Of a stretch of 64,000 nucleotides of DNA, positions 24,643 to 35,900 are shown one piece after another. Numbering within the stretch: the first letter of the stretch is position 1; each line of letters starts with the position of its first letter. A model generated the notes under the pieces. It made no database searches. It was not told where the DNA came from and saw only the letters and a program-made list of their open reading frames with translations. The position numbers were made by a program, and so were the translations under genes. The stretch is from Muraenolepis orangiensis (taxonomy: Eukaryota > Chordata > Actinopteri > Gadiformes > Muraenolepididae), in contig CM051004.1 in NCBI GenBank assembly GCA_027704905.1, forward strand, positions 12,291,948 to 12,355,947. The letters run 5' to 3'.

Positions 24643-26316
24643 AGAACTCATCTACCTCCCTCCCAGGAGAGCTAAATACTTTTTTTGCTCGGTTCGACGT
24701 AAACGGCAGCCCGCCGAAGCCAGCGCCGCCTGAGGAGACCAGCCTGCTGAGCATCTCGGAGGCGGATGTACGCCGCACCTTCAAGCGGCTGAACATCCGT
24801 AAGGCGGCAGGCCCCGACGACATCCCGGGCCACGTCCTCAGCGCATGCGCAGACCAGTTGGCAGGAGTCTTTGCAGACATCTTCAACCTCTCCCTGTCCC
24901 AGGCTGTTGTCCCCGCGGTCTTCAAGATGTCCACCATCGTGCCTGTCCCTAAACAACCCAAGGTAACATGCCTGAATGACTATAGACCTGTAGCCCTCAC
25001 CTCGATTGTAAGAAAATGCTTCGAGAGGTTGGTCAAGGACTATATTTGCATGGCAATTTGCATATCGCCAAAATAGATCCATGGACGCAATTGCCATGGC
25101 CCTCCACACTGCCCTTTCCCACCTGGAGGGAAAGAACTGTTATGTGCGAATGCTGTTTGTGGACTACAGCTCAGCGTTCAACACAATAGTTCCTGCCAAG
25201 CTCGACACCAAGCTTAGAGGTCTAGGCGTGCCCCCATCCACGTGCAGCTGAATACTGGACCTCCTGTCGGACCGCCGCCAGGTGGTGAGGATGGGCAGCA
25301 CCACATCAGAGCCACTGACCCACAACACGGGAGCCCCCCAGGGATGCATGCTGAGCCCTCTCCTCTACTCCCTCTACACCCACGACTGCATGGCTATGCA
25401 CAGCTCCAACGTCGTCAAGTTTGCTGACGACACGACGGTGATGGGCCTGATCGCCGGCGACGACGAGACAGCCTACAGGGAGGAGGTTGGATCGCTGGAG
25501 CAGTGGTGCCAGGAGAACAGCCTCGCCCTCAACGTCAAGAAGACCAAGGAGCTGATCGTGGACTTCAGGAAGCAGAGGGGAGAGCACAGCCCTATCTCCA
25601 TCGACGGTGTTGCAGTAGAGAGGGTCAGCAGCTTCAAGTTCCTCGGCGTGCACATCTCTGAGGACCTCACATGGTCCACGCACACCACACACGTGGTGAA
25701 AAGGGCCCAACAACGCCTGTATTTCCTCAGGCGTCAAGCATGGGCCCCCGCATCCTGAGAACATTCTATAACGGCACCATCGAGAGTGTTCTTACAGGGT
25801 GTATCACCGCCTGGTACGGGAACTGCACCGCACTTGAGCGCAGAGCCCTTCAAAGGGTGGTGCGGACAGCCCAGTATATCGTTGGAGGTGAGCTCCCCTC
25901 CCTCCTGGATATATACAATCAGCGGTGCGTGGCCAAGGCCAAACAAATCATAAAAGACATTGCCCACCCCAGCCACAAACTGTACTCACGGTTACCGTCA
26001 GGCAGGCGATACCGCAGTATCAAGTGCCGTACAAATAGGCTTAGAGATAGCTTCCACAGTCAGGCCATCAGGCTGCGGAACAAGGGCGTTTAGCATATAA
26101 CAATGTATATTTTATTACATTGATTTATATATACATATTGCTCTTTTCTGTGCCGATATTTTGCATTTTATAAATTGCATTTTTATTTTTATTTTTTAAC
26201 TTTATTCTATTTTTATTTTATAACTGCTGTCTGTCGTCGGGTATTACACATAAGATTTTCACATCACTGCTTTATACTTGTGTAAACTGTGAAGTGACAA
26301 TAAACTTGACTTGCTA
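24643..26316 (+). mobile_element. LINE (CR1/Rex1-like group), reverse transcriptase and 3' end
   Basis: It continues the element begun at 19781. The reverse transcriptase reads RRTFKRLNIRKAAGPDDIPG, LNDYRPVALTSIVRKCFERL, then NTGAPQGCMLSPLLYSLYTH and the catalytic KFADDTTVMGLI. The C-terminus reads FLGVHISEDLTWSTHTTHVV, then GCITAWYGNCTALERRALQ and SRLPSGRRYRSIKCRTNRLR. The 3' end is TGACAATAAACTTGACTTG at 26298-26316. Several frame breaks are present. A related 3' piece lies at 40515-41020 on the other strand. Confidence 0.88.
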
Positions 26317-29300
26317 GGAATCCAAATGAGAAGTTTGTTACAGTAGTGTAGCCTGGAGGAGACAAATGGGTGGACAAGCTTTTCAGCATCTGACAGACTG
26401 AGTGTGGGGCGGAGTTTAGCAATATTTCTGAGGTGGTAGAAGGAGGTCTTGCATGTTTGTTTGATGTGGGCCTCAAAGGTCAGGTGAGGATCCATTTTAA
26501 CATCCAGAATGGTGACAGTTGAGTGAAATGTTCTGACCGGAGAAGGTGATGGAGGATGAAAGGACCTGATGTGGAGTGCCAACTAGAATGACTTCAGTCT
26601 TGGAGCTGTTTAATTGAAGGAAGTTGTGCTTCATCCACACCTTTATCTCCTCCAGGCATGTGGTTATGTTGGATGATGGCGGAGGGGGTTGGGTTTGTTC
26701 TGATGTAGAGTTGTGTGTCAGCATAGCAATGGAAAGATATTCCATGCCGGCTGATATCACGACCAAGGGGGGACATGTATATGGTGAAAAGGGTGGGGCC
26801 GAAGAACTGATCCTTGAGGGACACCACAGTTCACAGAGTGTTTGTGATTTTGCCGCTCCTAAGGTGACGTGCTCAGTCCTCCCGGTGAGATATAAGGTGA
26901 ACCAGTTTAGGGCAGAGTCAGAGAGTCCAATTGTCGAGCGAAGACGATGGAGTACAATGTCATGGTCGACGGTGTCAAATGCTGCAGTTTCGATCCAGGA
27001 GGATGGAGATACGGTGTCAGCTGTCATCAGCAGGTCATTGGTCACCCTGACTAAGGCAGTTTCTGTACTGTGGCCCTGGCGGAAACCAGACGGGAATTTT
27101 TCAAAGAGGTTATTGTGTTTGAGATGTTCGTGAATCTGAATGGCAATTACTTGGGTTGCATCTTGGACAATTGTCTGTCCGGGGAGTCTATGGCAGTTAA
27201 AGCTCTCACAAAAATTAATCAAAGAATATAGTTCCTGGCCAGGAAGGCTGCATTTTTGGATAGTTACATTCTTTGCACCTTAGCAGGTGCACTGGTCCAG
27301 AGTCACTTTGACTACGCTGCCACTTCATGGTATACAGGTTTTAAACGCACCTTATATACTGAGATGCTAACTTTTTAAATAGTCAAAAGAGGTAGTTTAA
27401 CCAATTTCATCCCTATTCGTTTTAAAACCATCATGGCCAAAAATACTTTTATTTATAGTGCAGCCATCCAGTGGAATAGGTTGTCCACTCAACTGAAACA
27501 GAGCACTTCCTTGAACATATTCAAGGTGGCTTTAAAAAAATGGCTACAAAATAGATAGCTCAGTTTAAGTTTTAGTCACATCCATGCGTTGTTTGTTTTT
27601 AGATTGTAATCTTTATTTCTAATTTAATCATTTTAAATTATAATCATGTAAAAACTACGTGGATTGTTTGTCAGTGAACTGCCCTGCTGCTGCTATTGCT
27701 TTTATCTTTGCTGCTACTGCTCTTATTCGTTTGATCTTTGTTGTGTATAGTATGTTCTTTTAATGAGTCATTTTTGTATTTATTTGTCTAGTACGTTTTA
27801 TGTCTGTTTATAGAGGACCACAATGGAAATAAGCCCTCGGGCCCTTTTTTTATCCTCTGTGATATTTTGTTGTCTTCTATGTATTTCTATGTACTGTATA
27901 TGTTGTCTTCTATATTTTGGAAGTGCTTATGGTGCTTTTTCTATCATCACCAAATAAAATCAATCAATCAATACTTTCTCCAGCACCTTTGATAGAAATG
28001 GCAGGTTGGAGATGGGTCTGTAATTAGCAAGGACTTCAGGGTCTAAGGTGGGTTTTTTGTGTGGTTTGAGTGGTTTGATGACAGCAGCTTTTAATGGGGA
28101 CGGAACATGACCAGACTGGATGGAGTGGTTTATCACTAAAGTGATCAGGGGACTTATGGCACCAATGTTAGATTTTACCAGGGCTGTGGGAAAGGGGTCC
28201 AGAGCACAGGTGGAGGGTTTCATCTTTTTGATGATGGCCTCAACTTCATGCTGCGAGATGTCAGTGAAGCAGCAAAGAGGCTGGGTAGGTCCGGGCTGGG
28301 GGTTGACGTCAGGACTGGGAGAGCAGCGGAGTTTGAGAGGAGAGAGCGGATGGTCCCTACTTTTTTCCTAAAAAAAGTGATAAAATGATCACACCGCTCC
28401 TCAAGGACACACCCCGCTGTCTTCATTTTTCGCAGCTTGCAGGTGTACCAGGAGGCTGAGTGTGTGAAAGTGACTGTTCTGGGTTTGACAGGGGCGTGGA
28501 GATCCAGGAGATTACGCAGAGATTTATTGTAAAAGTCCACAGATTCATTGACGATGTAGGAGTAATTGTGGAGAGATGCTGGAGATCCGAAGTCATGGTG
28601 TCGGGGTTGATGTTTTTCGGATTTCTGAAATTTGACGCTTGGGTTTGGTGCGGGGTAGCAGGAGCGGCAGCTCCATTGAGATAGCCTTGTGATCCGACAC
28701 ACCTAGATCGTACACTGATAGTTTACTAATGGGGGCAGTTTGTGATGACAAGATCCAGTGTGTGTCCCCTAGTGTGTGTGGGGACATAAACATGTTGTGT
28801 TAGGTTGAGGCAGTCCAGAAGGTGTAGGAACGCAGCTGCATAGTGACAGGAGGGGGTGTCAATGTGAACATTTATGTCTCCTAGTATTATAATGTTGGCA
28901 GAGGAAGCGCAGAGTTCGTGCATCTCTGGGATGAAAGCTGAGTTGGGTTTGGGTGGCCGGTAGATGAGAAGTATTGTCAGTGGGAGGGGGGTTTACATTT
29001 AAATCCAAGGCATTCAAATGAGGATAGCACAGGTAGAGGCAGGGGGGACAGTTCCAGTGCATTTCTATGTATTATTACTAAGCCACCACGACCAGTGCTG
29101 CAAGCTTTTTCCAGGTAGCTGTAGCCAGGGGGACAGACTTCATTTAGGGCAGAGTAAACCTCAGGCTGTTGCCACGTTTCCGTGAGGCACATAAAGTCTA
29201 TTCCCTTGTCCATGATGTGGTCTTGTATGAATGATGATTTGTTTGTAAGGGATTTATTTTTGACTGGACGAAATGGTGGATTTCTGTAGGGTCCGGAGTA

Positions 29301-30002
29301 TACTGGAATCCACTCCACGTATTCCGCACAACTCAGTGTGTAGCAGTCTCGCGGTGTTTCCCGTGCTGTTTACACCGAGAGTGGCAGCGCTCTGATGACA
29401 CGGCAGACGTGGTCCAGATGGAAAGAATGGATGATACAGGCGGGCATGGTTGGTGGTAAACAAACTTTCTACGAGAGCCTCTGTGGATGTAACGAGGTCG
29501 GCGTAGTAATCTAAGGTGTTTGATGGCTGAGATGCACGTTGGAGTTGTGTGATTGTTGAGACTCAGCAGTTGCGGGATGGAATACTTTGACAACATGCCG
29601 GTGGCCGCAGGTTCTCGTCTGGAGCTGCTATGGATGGTGATCCATAGCATGGCAGGAGGAGAAGAAGCTGGGAGAAACGGTCTGTGTCAAAGCAGCAGGT
29701 TATCCGGCAGGCTGTGCTAGCCGGCTAGCTGTGGATGCAGCTGTCCTAGCCGGCTAGCTGTGGAGGCAGCTAGTTAGCCAGCTAGCGTTTGCCGTCCGGG
29801 AGCCGCCGATCGCAGCGGAAGGTGAGCAACAGGTAGGGCGGTTATCCAAAACATGTTAGTTGTTGAAGTTGAAGGGTAATATCTTACGACGAAAATAAAA
29901 AAATAAAAATAAAAAAATAAAAAAAACTTACTACAGCTAGAAGGAGAGGCGGCGAACAAGCAGCGCCAGTGTCCTCTCCGGGACGTGACGGTCGTCCTGC
30001 AT
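26317..30002 (-). mobile_element. L2-type LINE, 5' and central part
   Basis: The minus strand carries an endonuclease domain (about 29320-28590: DFMCLTETWQQPEVYSALNE, PPGYSYLEKACSTGRGGLVI, IILGDINVHID, HTRGHTLDLVITN). A linker and reverse transcriptase follow (PFPTALVKSNIGAISPLITL, LANYRPISNLPFLSKVLEKV, then from 27150 IQIHEHLKHNNLFEKFPSGF, RQGHSTETALVRVTNDLLM, FDTVDHDIVLHRLRSTIGLS, GISFHCYADTQLYIRTNP with the catalytic YAD box missing one D). It is interrupted at about 27152-27974 and, near its 3' end, by the LINE at 19781-26316. Confidence 0.88.
27152..27974 (+). mobile_element. 5'-truncated LINE 3' end inserted in the L2
   Basis: Plus-strand frames read LGCILDNCLSGESMAVKAL, TLAGALVQSHFDYAATSWYT and FIYSAAIQWNRLSTQLKQS, the C-terminal end of a LINE reverse transcriptase. 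The tail is AATAAAATCAATCAATCAAT. The insertion splits the L2 frame exactly between KVLEKV and IQIHEHLK, and a TTACTT/ATACTT pair at the borders may be the target-site duplication. Confidence 0.8.
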
Positions 30003-30494
30003 ATTGAAGGAGAACCGTGAACCCAAAGTGTGAAGGACACGGTAGTGCTGTACTACGCTGGCCCCGTTACCTGGACTGATAATGCGCCTGCTTTAAACTC
30101 TTCTGCCCAACCTGCCGAAATTCTCCACCATCTGTAACATCACATTTCCGGGGTTCCCGATCAAGGTCCTTTTGGGCTTCCATCCAGAGCAGCGAGAAGG
30201 CTGAACAGTCCTGACCAATCAGGACTGGAACTGGAAGGGTCTTGATTACTCCCACCTTGACATTAAAACAAGCCCTTAGTAGTGGTTAGCCTCACCCAGG
30301 TTTGTTGGGTACTCTCAGAGGGCTCCATGGACACACACACACACAACGGGAACTGGTTTGCCTCGATTAAAGTTAAAGTGGAACCTTCCGAGGATGCAGC
30401 TTCTCGGACCGATGGTCAATGGAGGGCAGCCTGGGCATAGTCGTTGGGGAGGCCCAAAATGACCAGGAAGAAGTGTTTGGCTCATAGACAGAGC
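30003..30494 (-). repeat. Gmr1-derived tandem units, resumed (units 2b and 3)
   Basis: From 30003 (ATTGAAGGAGAACCGTGAAC) the sequence continues unit 2, left at 19446. Unit 3 starts near 30138 and is cut off at 30494 by the next element, just after CTCATAGACAGAG. Identity to units 1 and 2 is high by eye, so the units duplicated before the insertions but not very anciently. Confidence 0.75.
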
Positions 30495-31240
30495 CGGTCA
30501 AGTGTCCGGACAGATTTTATTTTAACGGACAAATTCGAAACTTACCGGTCATGTTTCAAAAACAGTCTATATTACAAACGCAACTATAATGACGAAAGAA
30601 TGACAAAGACCTCAAATAAATTTGACTATTTAATGAACAACAAAACGAACAAGAACGATTGAGCAAAACCTCGTTAGCCGCAAAAATCGAGGCTACTTCA
30701 AAACCCCTGTAACATCTGTAGTCCGTTTTAACATAGGCTACATAATTTCATTGCGGCAAAGTCCTCTGCTGCCGAGCTGAAATCAAAGGTGTCTAATGTG
30801 TCTTTGCAGCCTGCAATCCGCATAAGATCACTCTCTCCTCCTCCAGAGGACTCCGCAGTGATGTTTTCAAACCATTCTGGAGGGAGAAGCCCCTCTCTGC
30901 TGGTCACTTGACACGGGCAGAACACAGGCCATTGTAGCCGGTGTGGCCGAGTCGGGGTACAGCTCGCTGAACTCACAATTGAGCACTTGGCAAGCTGTCG
31001 CAAACATTAAAGCCCCATAGCCGTGGAGCGCTAACATTAAAGCCCCATAGCCGTGGAGCGGCCATAACTGCACCTGCATCTCGTCGGGCGTGCTTGACGT
31101 CATGAGAGGGGCGGCAGCTGATTGGTCACTTCATTCGGTCACCCTTTCGGGGGGGAGGGGGCAGTAATAAAGCTGTCAAAACTCAAATGTCCAGGATCTA
31201 AGTTTAGTATGAGCATTATTACCGGACATTTGGACCGGCA
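30491..31240. mobile_element. DNA transposon (non-autonomous) with GCCGGTC termini
   Basis: The left end reads GCCGGTCAAGTGTCCGGACA. The right end, reverse-complemented, reads GCCGGTCCAAATGTCCGGTA, so the termini are imperfect inverted repeats of about 18 bp. The interior has a 28-bp tandem duplication at about 31000-31060 and no intact transposase. Superfamily not assigned. Confidence 0.6.
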
Positions 31241-31279
31241 GGTTTTTAAATGACCATTTTTAATACTTTTTACCCGCTA

Positions 31280-31532
<253 letters not shown>

Positions 31533-32505
31533 CCCCTTATTGAATGGTCTAGTGACAAATGTACGAGAAGAGGCGTCCCCTCTGTCTATTCAACCTGCGA
31601 GATGAGAAACATTCCCTGCCGGGTCTGGTCAGTGTGTTTGGAGGCATCAAACGTCGCCCGTGTTCCCCTCTTCTGACGTACGCATGGCGGCAAGATAAAC
31701 ACACCAAAGGCCCATTCTGTTTCCCCTGCGGCTTTAGATGTCCTAATCCTTGCTCTCTGCCACTTGTGCAAACAGAATTCCACCTGTTTATATGGTAGGA
31801 GAGTTTGTTTTCCTTGTGCTAGAGGACAGGGTTAAACCAGCGTCAAGCCGGACCCCCGAATACACACAGTGCAGTTTTAGCTCATTATTTATCGTTGACA
31901 TCAGATAACCTCAACACCATTGTCAATAGTCTTAAACGGGTGAATACACCCTTAATACTGTGAAAGGGGTCAGGTGCTTGTATTAGGCCTGTATTACATT
32001 TCTTACTGACTCACGATTACATAGAAAAGCATCATTGGCCAGTGTAATTAGTCAGTAATCAAATTCAACCATTTCCATCGCCGTGCTCAAGATGTCGCAT
32101 GTCCCTTTAAACCACAAGTCTAACACCTAACAATTTTATATCTTTACGAGCCAGTCCCGTTTTAAAATATTGTCACCAGACTGACATGTTGACTATATAA
32201 AAAGGTAATAAAGGTGACCGGCTTGACCTTTCACCGTAAGCAGTGTATTGTGCTATTATCAAAACAATAAAAACAAAAGTTCCCTCCTGTAATCTGTACC
32301 CATTCGTCACAAAACATGACAACATGCAATGGATGTGGAAGGCAGAGAGTAGGGGCTGATGTGAGGTCACCGTTAGATTACTGCTAATCTCCTTGGTCGG
32401 TTCTCGGGGTAGACTTGTCTCCTCGTCTAGCCCTGATAAATACAGATGAATAATAGAAGGCAGGATGTGACCCAAAAAAAAATCTGACAAAGCAGAATGA
32501 GAAAG

Positions 32506-32632
<127 letters not shown>

Positions 32633-32890
32633 GGTTTTACGTATCTTGAGACCACAGCGAACTGATAAGACGCTTGGATGTCTTCCTTCCGATCATTGAA
32701 CTGCGGTGCGGAGCCTTCATGGGGGAGCGGTCGGTGTCCGGGCCCTGACATCTGAACAGTGGTGAGAGTAACCCTACTCGCCACCACCACCAGCCATTTG
32801 GGGTCATTCCATCCTGGTCAGGTCACCACAAAACAAAAGCTTGACAAACAAAGGCCATCAGGGACAAACAGACAGAGAGCGAAAGAGACA

Positions 32891-32896
32891 TTTATT
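32891..32896 (-). terminator. Likely TMEM44 polyadenylation signal
   Basis: AATAAA on the minus strand 67 bases after the stop codon, the first canonical hexamer downstream. Confidence 0.6.
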
Positions 32897-32962
32897 TGTA
32901 TTACATTATCTATTCACATATCCAGCTAAATATTGTTATTGAGGGCCACACCGTTTCCCTGC

Positions 32963-35900
32963 TTAAGGGAACAGAGACATCTCTGTGAAGTCAGATACGC
33001 TGCCTAACTGTGGAGGGTTCTTGGGCCAGTCCTGCAGAACATCCTCTTCATTCTCTTCTGGCGGTTCTCTCCAACATGTGGTGGCCCCCTCAAAATCCCA
33101 CTGAAACGTAGAAAAGACAGCAATCTGTTCAATTCAAAGGCGCGTGGCCAACACATGATATTGGCTGTTTTATTCTGTAACGTACACATCATGTACATTA
33201 TCAGTAATTTCGCAGACGCTTTTTCATCCAAAGTGACTTATATAGTGCGTTCAACATGTACAACACCCATCAGGCATACAGTGGAGGAAATCATTATTTG
33301 ATCCCTTGCCGATTTTTTAAGTTTGCCCACTTACAAAGAAATTAACGGTCTATCATTTTAATGGTAGGTTTATTTTAACAGTGAAAGAATATCTGACAGA
33401 ATATCAACAAAAAAAAAATCCAGAAATTGACATCATATAAAAGTTATAAATTGATTTGCATTTGATTGAAATAAGTATTTGATCCCCTTGAAAAACATGA
33501 CTTAGTACTTGGTGGAGAAACCCTTGTTGGCCAGCACAGAGGTCAGACGTTTCTTGTAGTTGGTCACCAGGTTTGCGCACATCTCAGGAGGGATTTTGGT
33601 CCACTCCTCTTTGCAGATCCTCTCCAAATCCTTAAGGTTTCGAGGCTGATGCTTGGCAACTCGAAGCTTCAGCTCCCTCCACAGATTTTCTATGGGATTA
33701 AGGTCCGGAGATTGGCTAGGCTTCTTCTTTAGCCACTCCTTTGTTACCTTGGCCGTATGTTTTGGGTCATTGTCGTGCTGGAAGACCCATCCACGACCCA
33801 TTTTCAGTGTCCTGGCTGAGAGAAGGAGGTTATCGGCCAAGATTTTACGGTACATGGCCCCGTCCATCCTCCCCTCGATGCGGTGAAGTCGTCCTGTCCC
33901 CTTAGCAGAGAAACATACCCAAAGCATAATGTTTCCACCTCCATGCTTGACAGTGGGGATGGTGTTCTTGGGGTTATAGTCAGCATTTCTCTTCCTCCAA
34001 ACACGGCGTGTAGAGTTAATGCCAAAGATCTAAATTTTGGTCTCATCTGACCACATCACCTTCTCTGAATCATTCAGATGTTCATTGGCAAACTTCAGAC
34101 GGGCCTGTACATATGCCTTCTTGAGCAGGGGGACCTTGCGGGCGCTGCAGGATTTTAATCCATTACGGCGTAGTGTGTTACCAATAGTTTTCTTGGTGAC
34201 TGTGGTCCCAGCTGCCTTGAGATCATTAACAAGTTCCTCCCGTGTAGTTCTTGGCTGATCACTCACCGTTCTCATGATCCTCGATACCCCACGAGGCGAG
34301 ATCTTGCGTGGAGCCCCAGACCGATTGGTCATTTTGTGTTTCTTCCATTTTTGAATAATCGCACCAACAGTTGTCTCCTTCTCACCAAGCTGCTTGCTGA
34401 TGGTCTTGTAGCCCATTCCAGCCTTGTGCAGGTCTACAATCTTGTCCCTGATGTCCTTCGACAGCTCTTTGGTCTTGCCCATGGTGGCGAGGTTGGAATC
34501 TGATTGATTTATTCTGTGGACAGGTGTCTTTTATACAGGTAATGAGTTGATATTAGGAGTACTTTATTAAAGCGAGAGGACTTATCTAACTGGTCTGTCG
34601 GAGCCAGAATTCTTGTTGGTTGCAAGGGGATCAAATACTTATTTCACTCAATTAAATGCAAATCAATTTATAACTTTTATATGATGTCAATTTCTGAATA
34701 TTTTTGATATTTAGTCTCAGTTCAAATAAACCTACCATTAAAATGATACTGTTCATTTCTTTGTAAGTGGGCAAACTTACAAAATCGACAAGGGATCAAA
34801 TAATAATTTCCTTCACTGTACATGCACATAGAGATCGTAGAGATACAGAGATCGTAGCAGTTAGTTGTTGTGGCCAGACTATGCGCAATGGTCAAGGTAA
34901 TTTCTTACTTTCAGCTGAAAGGCACAGAGTCTGATCCCCGATGTCCACAGCCTACCCGCAGGCATCCCCGAGCAAGATGCCTAAGCCCTACTTGCTCCAT
35001 CATTACATGTATCGGACTTCATTGGTCATTTTCTTTGGAAAGAAGTGTCCATTTAGCAAACGTCCTGACAATAACACATCGAGTTTTACCGACGTTCAGT
35101 TGTGTTCAAACAGGCAAGCAATTCAAATTTAATTAGATATTAAAAAGCCTTCAGCATGCTCCTGTGTCCCAAGCTAGCTGTATACGTTCTTATGTGTTGT
35201 GGTCAAACTGCCGCCACAATATGGCTGGCTGTTGGTTACAGCCACCCATATTGTGATACCTTGCCTTATATTACATGGTGACCTGATGCTGCCTTTAAGG
35301 AATGGTCTAACCAGTAGTTTAGCAGCTACTTGGGAAACCATATGCAATTGCATGACTTAAACTTACTAAACCTTCAACAGTAGTAAAGCAATTAATAGTA
35401 GAGCAAGGATTTATACAAGTTCCATCTAATACCACCATCTAGTGGACAACTGTGGAACTTGAAAATCTCATCACAACATAACACCAAATACAGTCCGATT
35501 ACATCCTGTAATTGTAATTTTACCCTCAATACCCATTAAATAACTCATTTGTTATGATATGAGCGCATTGGAAGTAAATCAAAGAAAACTTAAGACTATT
35601 CTACCACAGTGCAAGTAGTAGCTAAAGTCTGTTGGACAAATGTTGACTTATTAAAAATGACATACATATCAACTCCTTGGTGCAAAAGTAAGCAACCATT
35701 CAGAGGGTTTACCTCCAGGTCAGAGCTGAAGGACGAGGAGTCGTAGGAGGAGCTCAGCAACTCCACCTGGACCAGCCGCACTGCCCTCGTATTTGGAGGA
35801 CAACTCTCAAGAAAGGCATCTCTTGCAGATAACTCAGTTAGGCATACCTACAATGGGGGGAAATAAGTATTGAACACATCAATATTTTGTCCAGTAAATG

